Of a DNA stretch of 50,644 nt, positions 8,338 through 17,158 are shown in pieces. Within the stretch, counting starts at the first letter, position 1, and every line of letters starts with the position of its first letter. The stretch comes from Roseomonas sp. KE2513. Lineage in GTDB: Bacteria; Pseudomonadota; Alphaproteobacteria; Acetobacterales; Acetobacteraceae. The DNA lies in NCBI RefSeq assembly GCF_016107305.1, contig NZ_RCVR01000034.1, forward strand, positions 1 through 50,644. Direction: 5' to 3'. The position numbers and the translations under genes were made by a program. The notes beneath the pieces are model-generated. The model was not told the origin of the DNA, made no database searches, and saw only the letters and a program-made list of their open reading frames with translations.

Positions 8338-11300
8338 ATGCCCGACATCGGTCAGATGGAGAAGCGCCAGCAAGCGCTCGCTGATTTCGGTGAGTTCGCC
8401 TTGCGTTCGGACGACCTCGACGCGGTGCTGACCCGGGCCTGCCGGCTCATCGCCGACGCTCTCGGGACGGGGCACGCCAAGGTGCTCGAGATCGAGCACG
8501 AGAGGGGGACCCTCTTCGTGCGGGCGGGCGTGGGCTGGGACGAGGGCGTCGTCGGGCGTTTGCGGCTTCCGATGGGCGAGCACTCCTCGGAGACCTACTC
8601 CGTCGAAAGGGGCGAGCCGGTCATCACCAACGACTTGGCGAGCGAGAGCCGCTTCGACTTCCCGGCCTTCCTGAAGGACGCCGGCGTCCAGGCGCTCGCC
8701 AACGTGCCGATCTTCCTCCCCGGCGGGCGGCCCTTCGGCCTGCTTCAGGTGGATGCCTCCGAGCCGCGCGCCTTCGGTGATGCCGACAGCCAATTCCTGC
8801 GCACCTACGCCACGATCCTCGGCCCGGTGATCGACCGCTTGCTCAAGGTGCAGCGCCTGAGCGCGACCGAGGAAGCGCTTCGCGAGAACGAGGCGCGCCA
8901 TCGCCTTCTTCAGGCAGCTTGGGAGGCCGACGGCAGTGGCCTGGTTGTCGCGGACAGCCCGAGCTGGCGCGCTTACACCGGCCAGACCTTGGAGGAGTGG
9001 CTCGGCTACGGCTGGCTCGACGCAGTCCATCCGGATGACCGAGCCTATGCCGAGCGGCAGTGGCGGGAGGCGGTCACGGTCCACGGGCTCGTGGATGCCG
9101 AGTTCCGGCTGCGGTCTCCCGATGGCGGCTGGCGCTGGACCAACATCCGTGCCGCTCCCGTACTCGATCCGGGCGGAAGGATCGAAAAGTGGGTCGGGAT
9201 CAACGTCGACATCGACGCCCGCAAGCGCGCCGAAGCTGCGCTGCGGGAGAGCGAGGAGCGGGGGGCCTTCCTGCTGGGACTCGCCGACGCGCTGCGGCCC
9301 CTCGCGGATCCTCCTGAGATCATCCGGGTAGCCGTGCGGCGGCTGCGCGAGGCGGTGGGCGCCAGCCGCGCCTACTACGCGGAATGGCCGCGCGGCGTGG
9401 ATTACTGCGAGATCTGGGGCGACGACGCAGCCCCGGGTCTCCCGAGCCTCGTCGGGCGCTACCCGAACGACGCCTTCCGCCTCATCTACGACCGCATACG
9501 CGACGGGCGGACCTGGGTCGTCGAGGATGTGGCCGATGGCACGTTCGCCGCGGCGGAGAGGGACTACTGCCTCGCGCACGGGGTGGCCTCCTGGGTCGAC
9601 GTCCCTCTCGTCAAGGCCGGCGAGCTTCAGGCGGCGCTGTTCGTGGTCGAGGACAGGGCGCGGCGCTGGACCGTGACGGAGACCGCGCTCGCGGAGGAGA
9701 CGGCGGAACGGACTTGGGCGGCCGTGGAACGTGCCCATGCCGAGCGCGAACTTCGCGAGAGCGAGGAGCGGGGAGCGTTCCTGCTGGAGCTGAGCGATGC
9801 GCTTCGACCCCTCGCCGACGCTCGAGAGATACAGGCCACCACGACCCGGCTGCTCGGCGAGCACCTGGGTGCCGACCGCTCGATGTACGCGGAGGTGACG
9901 GGCGAGCCTGGCACGGAGAGAGGGGTGATCCGTGGCCAGTTCATCCGGCCCGCGGCTCCCGGCCGGCCTTCACCGGCCCCCTTCCCGGATCACTTCAGCT
10001 ACGAGACGTTCGGGGCCGAAGTGATGGCGAGGCGCTACAGCGGCGAAGGGCTCGCCGTCGCGGACGTGAATGCTGACCCGGGGTTCGACGAGACGGAGCG
10101 TGCGGCATGGGCCGCGGTCGGCGTTCAGGCGGCGATCGTCGCGCCGCTCGTCAAGGACGGTCGGCTGGTCGCGGAGCTCGGCGTGCACTCCGGGACGCCG
10201 CGCGCGTGGACCGACGCGGAAGTCTCGCTCGTGCACGAGGTCGGCGAACGCACCTGGGCCGCGGCAGAACGCGCCCGGGCCGAGGCGGCGCTCGCCGCGA
10301 GCGAGGACAAGCACCGCACCCTGTTCGAGACGATGGGCCAGGGCTACAGCGAGCTGGAACTCGTGCGTGATGCACAGGGGCAAGCGGTCGACCAGCTCTA
10401 TCTCGAGCTGAACCCGGCCTTCGAGCGACTTTTCGGCACGCCGGTCGCCGCCGCGAGAGGCCGAACGGCGAGCGCGTTGTTCCCCGATCTCGATCCGGTC
10501 TGGACGCAGCACTTCGCGAACGTTGTTGCCACGGGGGAGCCGCAGCGGATCGAACACCGATTTGGCTCGGATCGCTGGTTCGAGGCCGTTGCCTATCCGA
10601 GGCAAAATGATCGCGTGGCGGTGCTCTACGAGGAGGTCACCGACCGCAAGCGCGCCGAGCGGGCGTTGCGTGCGGGCGAAGAGCGGTTCCGGCTTCTCTT
10701 GGAGAGCGTCCGGGACTACGCGATTTTCACCACAGACCGGGACGGGCTCATCACCTCCTGGCCGTCCGGCGCGGCCGCCGTGTATGGGTGGTCGGAGCAG
10801 GAGATGCTCGGACGCTCTGTCGACTTGACCTTCCTGCCTGAGGATGTCGCCAGTGGCGCTCCGCGTGACGAGCGGGACACCGCCGCACGGACGGGGCTGG
10901 CCCCCAACGTCCGCTGGCATCAGCGCAAGGATGGCGCGCGCATCTTCATCGAGGGCTCGACCCAGCCTCTCGTGGGCGCGGACGGTCAGATTCGCGAGTT
11001 CATCAAGATCGGGCAGGACGTCACCGAGGTTCGGCGGACGCAGCAGGCCCTGGCCGAGGGAGAGCAGCGGCTGCGCACCCTGATGGAGGGCATCCCGCAG
11101 CTCGTGTGGCGCTCCTGTGACGAGGGCCGCTGGACCTGGTCGAGCCCGCAATGGCAGGCGTTCACCGGCCAGAGCCCGGTGGAGAGCCTGGCGCTCGGCT
11201 GGCTCGACGCCATCCACCCCGACGACCACGACGCGACGATGCGGGCCTGGGAAGCGGCTCGCCCCCACGGCAGGCTCGACGTGGAATACCGAGTCCGCCG

Positions 11301-12048
11301 CGCCGCCGATGGCGCGTATCTCTGGCACCACACCCGTTCGGTACCGGTCCGCGACGAGGCGGGCCGCCTTCTGGAGTGGCTCGGCACCACCACCGATGTG
11401 CAGCAGCTGAAGGAGTTGCAGGAGCGCCAGGAGGTGATGGTCGCCGAGCTCCAGCACCGCACGCGCAACCTCATCGCGGTCGTGCGCTCCATTGCGCAGC
11501 AGACCATGGAACAGACCGGTCCGACCGAGAGGTTCCGCGAAGAGTTCAACCACCGGCTGGAGGCGCTCGCCCGCGTGCAGGGCCTCCTCTCCCGCTCTGA
11601 CGAGGAGCCGATTACTATGGACGGTCTGATCCACATGGAGCTCGACGCGCTCGGGGCAAGGGCGGAGCCCGGCCGCCTCGACGTCGACGGCCCCTCGGTG
11701 CGGGTCCGCCACTCGGTCGTGCAGACGCTTGCCCTCGCACTCCATGAGCTTGCCACGAACGCCCGCAAGTACGGCGCCCTCTCGAACAGCGATGGCCGGC
11801 TCACCGTCACGTGGCGGACCTACGGGGAAGGGAGGGGAGAGCGACTCGCGCTCCAATGGGCAGAGAGAGGCGGTCAGCCGCCCAGCAACAACGGTGATGC
11901 CCCTCGTGGCTATGGGCGCGAGCTGATCGAGCGCGCCCTGCCTTACAGCCTCAATGCCAAGACCTCGTTCGAGCACGACGAGGCGGGCTTGCGCTGCACG
12001 ATCGACATGCCGCTCGAGCGGACCAGAAGTCGGAGACGCTCCACATGA
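8338..12048 (+). CDS. large multi-sensor HWE histidine kinase (GAF/PAS/GAF/GAF/PAS/PAS/PAS/HWE)
   Basis: A 1236-residue soluble sensor kinase. It has an N-terminal GAF domain closely related to that of the kinase at 269-3448, a PAS_3-type PAS, two tandem GAF domains that look like an internal duplication (both begin with a linker reading RESEERGAFLL), then three more PAS domains and a C-terminal HWE kinase. The phospho-acceptor is H1040 (ELQHRTRNLIAVV) and the N-box is HELATNARKYGALS. The ATG at 8338 has GAGGAGGGGG just upstream. Its stop overlaps the start of the next receiver (ATGA), so the pair is translationally coupled. The signals are unknown; GAF domains may bind small molecules or a bilin. 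Confidence 0.92.
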   Translation: MPDIGQMEKRQQALADFGEFALRSDDLDAVLTRACRLIADALGTGHAKVLEIEHERGTLFVRAGVGWDEGVVGRLRLPMGEHSSETYSVERGEPVITNDLASESRFDFPAFLKDAGVQALANVPIFLPGGRPFGLLQVDASEPRAFGDADSQFLRTYATILGPVIDRLLKVQRLSATEEALRENEARHRLLQAAWEADGSGLVVADSPSWRAYTGQTLEEWLGYGWLDAVHPDDRAYAERQWREAVTVHGLVDAEFRLRSPDGGWRWTNIRAAPVLDPGGRIEKWVGINVDIDARKRAEAALRESEERGAFLLGLADALRPLADPPEIIRVAVRRLREAVGASRAYYAEWPRGVDYCEIWGDDAAPGLPSLVGRYPNDAFRLIYDRIRDGRTWVVEDVADGTFAAAERDYCLAHGVASWVDVPLVKAGELQAALFVVEDRARRWTVTETALAEETAERTWAAVERAHAERELRESEERGAFLLELSDALRPLADAREIQATTTRLLGEHLGADRSMYAEVTGEPGTERGVIRGQFIRPAAPGRPSPAPFPDHFSYETFGAEVMARRYSGEGLAVADVNADPGFDETERAAWAAVGVQAAIVAPLVKDGRLVAELGVHSGTPRAWTDAEVSLVHEVGERTWAAAERARAEAALAASEDKHRTLFETMGQGYSELELVRDAQGQAVDQLYLELNPAFERLFGTPVAAARGRTASALFPDLDPVWTQHFANVVATGEPQRIEHRFGSDRWFEAVAYPRQNDRVAVLYEEVTDRKRAERALRAGEERFRLLLESVRDYAIFTTDRDGLITSWPSGAAAVYGWSEQEMLGRSVDLTFLPEDVASGAPRDERDTAARTGLAPNVRWHQRKDGARIFIEGSTQPLVGADGQIREFIKIGQDVTEVRRTQQALAEGEQRLRTLMEGIPQLVWRSCDEGRWTWSSPQWQAFTGQSPVESLALGWLDAIHPDDHDATMRAWEAARPHGRLDVEYRVRRAADGAYLWHHTRSVPVRDEAGRLLEWLGTTTDVQQLKELQERQEVMVAELQHRTRNLIAVVRSIAQQTMEQTGPTERFREEFNHRLEALARVQGLLSRSDEEPITMDGLIHMELDALGARAEPGRLDVDGPSVRVRHSVVQTLALALHELATNARKYGALSNSDGRLTVTWRTYGEGRGERLALQWAERGGQPPSNNGDAPRGYGRELIERALPYSLNAKTSFEHDEAGLRCTIDMPLERTRSRRRST

Positions 12049-12401
12049 CCTCCCGTCTCGCCGGCCTTCGCCTGCTCGTCGTCGAGGACGAGTACTTCCT
12101 GGCCGACGACCTCAGCAAGGCGCTGCGGGCCGAGGGAGCCAAGGTGATCGGACCCGCGCCCAGCGTCGATGCAGCGCTCGACCTCCTCGACGAGACCGAT
12201 CAGCTGGACGGGGCCGTGGTCGACATCAACCTGCAGGGAGAGACGGCCTACCCTGTCGCGGACGCGCTGATGGACCGCGCGATCCCCTTCCTGTTCGCGA
12301 CCGGCTACGATGCGGTCCACATCCCGCGCAAGTACGGCAATGTGCCCCGGTGCAAGAAGCCGACGGACGCGGCGGAAGTTGTGCGCCGTCTCCTCGGCTG
12401 A
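12045..12401 (+). CDS. single-domain response regulator
   Basis: A 118-residue receiver without an output domain. The acidic pair is in LLVVEDEY, the phospho-acceptor Asp in GAVVDINLQG, the switch Thr in FLFATGYD and the Lys in RCKKPTD. It overlaps the upstream kinase by 4 nt (ATGA), which predicts coupled translation and a dedicated kinase partner. Sequences of this type (VVDINL, FATGYD) commonly accompany HWE kinases in Rhizobiales and Rhodospirillales. Confidence 0.92.
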   Translation: MTSRLAGLRLLVVEDEYFLADDLSKALRAEGAKVIGPAPSVDAALDLLDETDQLDGAVVDINLQGETAYPVADALMDRAIPFLFATGYDAVHIPRKYGNVPRCKKPTDAAEVVRRLLG

Positions 12402-12762
12402 ACGAGCCGCGAACTCGTGTCGCGGCGCAGGCGGAGCAAGTAAAGGCAGTTGTGGCCTGCTGGGACAACGCTCAATGAGGCGGGCGGGTCCGCCCCTTGG
12501 CGCAACTTCGGCTCGCCACATTGTTCGCGCCATGCCCGCCTCCTGGCTGGCGAGCCGCGAGCCTCCACGACCGGCTTGGGCGCAAAGCCGCGTGCCCGGG
12601 TCTGGCCGGAAACGGCCTGTCCGTTTCCGTGCGACAAGGCGCGGTAAGCCGCCGCCCCGCCGCCGGAGCGTTCGGTTTACGTAGCGGCCGCCGCCGGTTT
12701 CAGCGCCTGAAGGTGAGAGCGGCGGAGACAAAATCCCTCATGGAGGCGGCCGGGTAGTCTGG
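12402..12762. other. intergenic, no supported gene
   Basis: No open frame here has a ribosome binding site or recognisable product. A short GC hairpin, GGGCGG-GT-CCGCCC (12482-12495), might end the receiver transcript but lacks a T-tract. The sequence immediately left of 12763 is the outer flank of a decayed IS21-type element. Confidence 0.4.
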
Positions 12763-13230
12763 CTGTAGCGGCGGCGCGAAAAAGGAGCGCTGGTGGGCTT
12801 TTCGTCGGAGGTTCTGACGAAAGGCCTGGGGGATGAAGGTCGTGAATCTTTATGCGGGGGTTCGGCGTGGTTGCCATGTGGATGGCATGAGCCAGCGGCA
12901 GGCGGCGCGGGTGTTTGGCATTGACGCCAAGACGGTGGCCAAGATGCTGCGGTTTGCGGTGCCGCCGGGGTATCGGCGGAGCAAGCCACCGGTCTGTCCC
13001 AAGCTCGACCCGCTGCGGCCGGTGATCGACGCGAGCCTTCGGCGTTTGGAGCAGTGCTCCGAACCCTGGAGGAGGATCAGGGCCGCCCCGGCAAGCAGCG
13101 GCACACGGCACGGCGGATTTTCGAGCGGCTCAAGGCGGAGCATGGCTTCCCGGGCGGGAGATGTTCGTCCCCCTGGTTCACTCGCCCGGACACGGCCAGG
13201 CCGACTTCGGCAAGGCGATGGCCCGAACGC
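12763..13230 (+). mobile_element. IS21-family element, decayed left part
   Basis: A TGTAGCGGCGGCGCG stretch at 12763 resembles the TG-starting end of IS21-type elements. It is followed about 55 bp later by the istA-like frame. No istB gene and no matching right end are present, so only the left portion survives. The boundaries are estimates. Confidence 0.5.
12833..13225 (+). pseudogene. istA: IS21-family transposase IstA, truncated and frameshifted
   Basis: The first frame reads MSQRQAARVFGIDAKTVAKM, the helix-turn-helix typical of IstA proteins, and continues to about 13050. Similarity then resumes in another frame (KQRHTARRIFERLKAEHGF, about 13090-13150). After a small deletion it resumes in a third (EMFVPLVHSPGHGQADFG, about 13158-13215), the beginning of the integrase catalytic core. 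Full IstA has about 400-500 residues, and the catalytic DDE region is missing. The gene cannot make an active transposase. It marks an old insertion at the border between the kinase block and the recombinase block. Confidence 0.75.
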
Positions 13231-13304
13231 CTGGGATGAGGCAGCCGCCTTCTGAGCAGCTTTCCTTGCTCTTCATGCCATCGAGCGCCGTTTTGGTTGA
13301 GAAG

Positions 13305-13335
13305 TTCCGCCTCTCAATCAGACATTGAGGCGGAA
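13305..13335. repeat. inverted repeat upstream of the DUF2934 gene
   Basis: TTCCGCCTC (13305-13313) pairs with GAGGCGGAA (13327-13335), and the pairing extends inward through TCAAT/ATTGA with a two-base bulge. It lies about 95 bp before the start at 13429. It lacks a T-tract on the plus strand, so a leader structure or operator fits better than a terminator. Confidence 0.4.
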
Positions 13336-13428
13336 AAACTTTCCGGAGAGCGAAGTTCAGGACTGCCTTAAACCAACGACCTTGGATGCCAGATACAGGT
13401 CGCGGCAATGCGGTAGCAGGAGGTCGTC

Positions 13429-13719
13429 ATGTCGGAGACCCGGATTGAACGCGAAGAGCGCATCCGTGAACAAGCCTACTTTCTCTGGCTTGAGGAGGGT
13501 CGTCCTGAGGGACGAGCGGACGTCCACTGGAGAATGGCTTGCGCGCTGAACCCTCAAGGCGGGGCCGAGGTTCATTGGAAGGTTGAATGTACACGTGACG
13601 ATCAGCGACAGGCTTATGTCGATGAGGAGGGAGAAGAGAGCTTTCCCGCCAGCGACCCGCCGTCACATACACCTCTGACAGGTGAGGGACGCAGGGATGC
13701 TCGAGACAGGCCTGAGTGA
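13429..13719 (+). CDS. DUF2934-domain small protein
   Basis: A 96-residue hydrophilic protein. The N-terminal stretch IREQAYFLWLEEGRPEGRAD, followed by HW, matches the short DUF2934 motif, whose function is unknown. A second HW-containing copy-like segment follows. The tail carries EESFPASDPPSHTP, an acidic-FPASDP motif shared with the small protein at 17859. The ATG at 13429 has AGGAGG 7 nt upstream. DUF2934 proteins are frequent in alphaproteobacterial accessory and stress-related regions. No partner is evident nearby other than the shared motif. Confidence 0.8.
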   Translation: MSETRIEREERIREQAYFLWLEEGRPEGRADVHWRMACALNPQGGAEVHWKVECTRDDQRQAYVDEEGEESFPASDPPSHTPLTGEGRRDARDRPE

Positions 13720-14006
13720 CCCCTGTCTTGTGGCTCCTGCTCCTTGAGGCAGCCACCTCGTTAACCGTAAGCAGCTTCGCGACGGCGACTTGACGCACCC
13801 AGAGGCCGCTGCAGGCCGGCTGGGATCTTCCTGTCAGCGTGGAGGCTCGCCACCCCACTGAGCTAGGCTCCGTCGCCTCGGCGGTCATACCTAGGAACGC
13901 TCGGCGCGTTGGGCGGGTACAGTCCGGGTTCGGTGGGGCAGGGGGACGGCCTCTCCTACGTCGCTCGCCATAAAACCTCAGCAAAACGGGGATTTTCCGG
14001 CAAGTT
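13720..14006. other. intergenic, AT-richer toward its right end
   Basis: No supported gene. The last 60 bp before the palindrome at 14007 are clearly richer in A and T than their surroundings, which suits a recombination or regulatory site. Confidence 0.4.
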
Positions 14007-14035
14007 ACGCACGATAACAAATTATTATCGTGCGT
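14007..14035. repeat. perfect 11-7-11 bp palindromic site, copy B (candidate recombinase core/dif-like)
   Basis: ACGCACGATAA (14007-14017) and TTATCGTGCGT (14025-14035) are exact reverse complements around CAAATTA. Two 11-bp arms with TTAT next to a 6-8 bp centre is the format of XerCD/dif and other tyrosine-recombinase core sites. It lies about 190 bp upstream of a tyrosine recombinase. The related site at 37-65 keeps the arms but not the centre. It could instead be the operator of the downstream gene. Confidence 0.6.
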
Positions 14036-14226
14036 GAAGAGTTGGGAGGGGGCGGTTGCCACACGATGGTGGCTCCTGGCACAATTTTGCCGGCCAGAAG
14101 ACGGGCGCGGGGGCGCCCTTCGGATTGGCCCGAGCGGAGTAAGAGGGTGGGGACTTTGGTGGGGACCGCGGCTGAAAGGGCAGAGAACACCGGGCTTTTT
14201 GGTTGTCGGCCTGTAAGGGAAGCGGC

Positions 14227-15258
14227 GTGAGCGGACACGGCGGGTCGAGCGCGGCGGTCGTCCCCGGGGCCGTGGTGCGCCTGGCCGCGGGCGCGCTCCC
14301 CGCGGAGGCACTCGCCGTCCTGGCCGGGCCGGTTGGCGAGGCGGTGGCGCGGGCGGCGGGCTATGCGGGGCAGGCGCTGTCGGAGAACACCAAGCGCGCC
14401 TACGTGTCCGACTGGCGCGCCTTCTGCGCCTGGTGCGAAGCGGGTGGCGTCTCAGCCCTGCCGGCAGCGCCGGTGGTTGTTGCCGGCCACCTGGCTAGCC
14501 TCGCCAAGACGCTGGGCCGCAGCGGACTGCGTCGGCGGCTGGCGGCCATCGCGCACCACCACCGCCAGGCCGGGCACCTCTGGGAGACGCGCCAGCCGGC
14601 GATCAGCGCCACCATGCGCGGCATTCTCGCCACCCACGGCAAGCCCGCGCGGCCGGCGGCGGCGCTCACCTCGGCCGAGGTCAAGCGCCTGCTGGCCAGC
14701 TGCGGGACGGACGTGGCGGGGTTGCGGGACCGGGCGCTGCTGCTGGTGGGCTTCGCCGGCGCGCTGCGGCGCTCGGAGCTGGTGGGAATCGACCGCGAGC
14801 ACCTGCGCTTCACCTCGGAGGGCATGACGGTGCTGATCCCGCGCTCCAAGCGCGACCAGGAGGGGGAGGGAGCCTCGATCGGCGTCCCGCGCGGGCTGAA
14901 CCCGCTCTCCTGCCCGGTGCGGGCGGTGGAGGCCTGGCTCAAGCGAAGCAAGATCCAGTGGGGCCCGGTGTTCCGGCGCGTGAGCGCCGGCGGGTCGCTG
15001 GAGGACCGGCTGACCCCGCAAGGGGTGTGGCGCATCCTCCGGCGGCGGGCGGAGATGGCGAACCTGGTGGTGCATGAGAGCGAGCGGCTTTCACCGCACG
15101 GGCTCAGAGCCGGGTTCATCACGGAGGCCTACCTGAAGGGGGCACTCGACGAGCAGGTAATGCACCACACGCGGCAGCGAAGCATCGCCACCACGCAAGG
15201 CTACCGCCGCCGAGCCAAGATCACCCAGGACAGCCCGGCGCGGCTGCTCGACCTCTGA
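14227..15258 (+). CDS. tyrosine recombinase/integrase
   Basis: A 343-residue protein of the phage-integrase/Xer superfamily. The N-terminal SAM-like DNA-binding domain (about 48-135) has SENTKRAYVSDWRAFCAWC. The catalytic domain (about 145-335) has R181 (GALRRSEL), K208 (PRSKRD), H291 and R294 (SPHGLRAG), H314 (MHHTRQ) and the nucleophile Y326 (TTQGYRRR), so all the usual catalytic positions are filled. The GTG at 14227 follows AAGGGA and is preferred over a TTG eight codons earlier. The palindrome about 190 bp upstream is a plausible substrate. Genes for an Api92-like protein and a kleisin follow, pointing to a role in replicon maintenance (multimer resolution) or in mobility. Confidence 0.9.
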   Translation: MSGHGGSSAAVVPGAVVRLAAGALPAEALAVLAGPVGEAVARAAGYAGQALSENTKRAYVSDWRAFCAWCEAGGVSALPAAPVVVAGHLASLAKTLGRSGLRRRLAAIAHHHRQAGHLWETRQPAISATMRGILATHGKPARPAAALTSAEVKRLLASCGTDVAGLRDRALLLVGFAGALRRSELVGIDREHLRFTSEGMTVLIPRSKRDQEGEGASIGVPRGLNPLSCPVRAVEAWLKRSKIQWGPVFRRVSAGGSLEDRLTPQGVWRILRRRAEMANLVVHESERLSPHGLRAGFITEAYLKGALDEQVMHHTRQRSIATTQGYRRRAKITQDSPARLLDL

Positions 15259-15313
15259 GCCCGGGGCCGGGAGGGGAGGGTGTGGGACGCGCCTCTTTGC
15301 GGTGGTCGGAGCG

Positions 15314-15508
15314 TCAGCGGTTGAGCACGCGCCGGCCGGCCTCGTACGCGGCCTCGGCGCCCGCAAAGCCCGCGGGTGAGCGGGCCACCAGGGTCGACCC
15401 CTTCCAGATCGACCAGCGCCAGGTATTGCGGCCGGAGCCCTCCCGGCTGATGCGGATCTCCTTCGTCTCAGGGGCTTCGTGCGAGGAGTGGAGCGCCTTT
15501 GTCAGCAT
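15314..15508 (-). CDS. small hypothetical protein
   Basis: A 64-residue protein encoded on the minus strand between the recombinase and the Api92-like gene. Its core EIRISREGSGRNTWRWSIW, then a segment GFAGAEAAYEAGRRVL, resembles the short one-unit fold of DUF1508/YegP-like proteins: a strand-rich half with WRW followed by an alanine-rich helix. This is similarity by pattern only. The ATG lies behind a weak AGGA. Opposite orientation to its neighbours suggests its own promoter. Confidence 0.5.
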   Translation of the reverse strand: MLTKALHSSHEAPETKEIRISREGSGRNTWRWSIWKGSTLVARSPAGFAGAEAAYEAGRRVLNR

Positions 15509-15536
15509 GGCCGCGTCCTAGGAGCGCCGGCAAAGG

Positions 15537-16262
15537 ATGCCAAGGCACGAGACCGTGGCCACCACCAACGTCCCCGACTCACCTGACCCGTCCTGGCGAC
15601 CCGAGCGCACCCACACGGACTGGCTGCGCAACAAGCTGGTGGTGAGCGGGCCTAGCGAGGAGGTGGCGCGGTTCCGGGCCGCGGCCGCGGGCTCGGGCGT
15701 GATCCCGTGGGAGCTGGACCTCGCCGGCCTGGAGGAGGAGTTTCTGCTGCCGATGGCAGCCCCCGAGGACGGGACGCCGGCGATCAGCCTCGCGGGCGCC
15801 AAGCTCCTGGCGCGACGGCTGCGGGACGCAGTGGCCCTGAACCATCAGCGCGCGCTCTCCCGGATGCGCACGGACCGGAGTTGCCCCTTAGACCTGCACC
15901 GGCTGCTGCCGGTGCCGGCGACCATCCTTCGGCTTGGTCCTGAGGAGGGGGAGAGCCGGGCCTGGCTCGCCCGGCACTGGGGCGTGACCCGTCCGCTCCG
16001 GCACGTGGTGGAGTTGTCATCCACCCTGGACCGGCGGCGCAAGAAGATGGCGGAGCTGCGGGTAGGCTTCTGGTCGGCGGACTGGTCGCCCTGGCAGGCG
16101 GTGGTGCGGCTCAGGCGGAACTGGCCCGAGCTCCTCTTCGTGCTCACGCCGGACTACGTGCCGGGCGGGACGGAGGGGCAGGGCGAAGCTGCCGGGGCGG
16201 CGAGCGCGGGTGAGAAGGACAAGTCCGCCCCGGTAAGTCGGGCCCGAGCGCGCCGTGGCTGA
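15537..16262 (+). CDS. Api92-like (DUF1281-type) hypothetical protein
   Basis: A 241-residue soluble protein. The beginning DWLRNKLVVSGPSEEVARF, and later HWGVTRPLRHVVE, with a C-terminal WSADWSPWQAVVRL segment, recall Api92/DUF1281-type ferredoxin-like proteins found on phages, plasmids and integrative elements (there 'N-W-G-T-K-W' and 'F-x-T-x-W-x-P-P' positions). The tail after residue 215 is low complexity. Its stop overlaps the GTG of the ScpA-like gene by 8 nt, so the two are translationally coupled. Function unknown. Its coupling to a kleisin suggests a role tied to DNA maintenance, which is inference. Confidence 0.6.
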   Translation: MPRHETVATTNVPDSPDPSWRPERTHTDWLRNKLVVSGPSEEVARFRAAAAGSGVIPWELDLAGLEEEFLLPMAAPEDGTPAISLAGAKLLARRLRDAVALNHQRALSRMRTDRSCPLDLHRLLPVPATILRLGPEEGESRAWLARHWGVTRPLRHVVELSSTLDRRRKKMAELRVGFWSADWSPWQAVVRLRRNWPELLFVLTPDYVPGGTEGQGEAAGAASAGEKDKSAPVSRARARRG

Positions 16263-17109
16263 GGCGCTCGGCCTGGAGGAGAAAGCCAGCGGAGAGGGGC
16301 AGGGGAGGGGCGCTCACGAGGCCGGCCGGGGTGAGGCCACCCCGCACCTTCGGGTAGAGGGCTACGAAGGCCCGCTCGACTTCCTGCTCGAGATGGTCCG
16401 GCGGCAGCGGCTGGATCTTGGCCCGCTCTCCATCCTGACGCTCACCGACCAGCTGGTGAGCGCCATCGAGAACAGCGGCGGGGGTGCTCGGCTGGAGCGG
16501 CGGGCGGACTGGCTGGTCATGGCCAGCCAGCTCCTGCTGCTCAAGGCGCAGCTGCTGGCGCCCGCCAGCCCCAAGGCGGCGGAGGAGGCCGGCGCGGAGG
16601 CAAGGCGGCGCCTCGCGCAGCTGGACGAGCTGGCCCGCATGCGCGCGGGCGCCGCGTGGCTCTCGGCCCGGCCGCAGCTTGGGCAAGAAGTGTTCACCAG
16701 AGGACAGGGCGAGGCGCCAGTGCCACGGCCCCAAGCGGAGCTGTACGTGGCCTTCCTCGAGGCCACCCTCACCATGCTGGAGAGCAGGGAAGGACAGCGA
16801 GCGGAGCCGCTCCCGACCTACCGACCCGCGCCGCCCGACCTCTGGCGCATCCCGGACGCCATGCTCCGCATCACCGCCATGCTTGAACAGCAACCACGAC
16901 ACTTACCCTTCGAGCGCTGCTTGCCAAGCATCGCGCCCGCCGCGCCGGACCGGCTGCTGCGCTTCCGCGCGGCGCTCGCGAGCACGCTCCTGGCCAGCCT
17001 GGAGCTCACGCGCGAGGGGAAGCTGTCGCTCACGCAAGTGGACCCGTTCGGACCCATCGCCCTCGACGCATGCGGGATGAGCCATGATGGTGTTCAGGAC
17101 GCAGCCTGA
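16255..17109 (+). CDS. ScpA-like kleisin (segregation and condensation protein)
   Basis: A 284-residue protein. After a hydrophilic leader it shows the ScpA signature VEGYEGPLDFLLEMVRRQRLDL near residue 37-60, then LADQL/LTDQL-type helices and ADWLVMASQLLLLKAQLL, which is the SMC-neck-binding region of ScpA kleisins. The C-terminal part (about 225-270) carries a winged-helix-like segment ending in LTQVDPFGPI, as in ScpA. The length suits ScpA (about 250-280). No scpB or smc gene is nearby, so this may be a second, replicon-specific kleisin using the host SMC. The GTG start overlaps the upstream stop (GTGGCTGA). Confidence 0.8.
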   Translation: MAEALGLEEKASGEGQGRGAHEAGRGEATPHLRVEGYEGPLDFLLEMVRRQRLDLGPLSILTLTDQLVSAIENSGGGARLERRADWLVMASQLLLLKAQLLAPASPKAAEEAGAEARRRLAQLDELARMRAGAAWLSARPQLGQEVFTRGQGEAPVPRPQAELYVAFLEATLTMLESREGQRAEPLPTYRPAPPDLWRIPDAMLRITAMLEQQPRHLPFERCLPSIAPAAPDRLLRFRAALASTLLASLELTREGKLSLTQVDPFGPIALDACGMSHDGVQDAA

Positions 17110-17158
17110 CCGAGATCGTCAGGCGTGCCCTGGTTGCCCGCTTCACAGGAGGATTGCC

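Noticed and set aside
7936-9864. 642-codon minus-strand open frame
   Set aside because: It is the antisense shadow of the kinase at 8338-12048, with no ribosome site or domains. The same holds for the minus-strand frame at 9970-11976.
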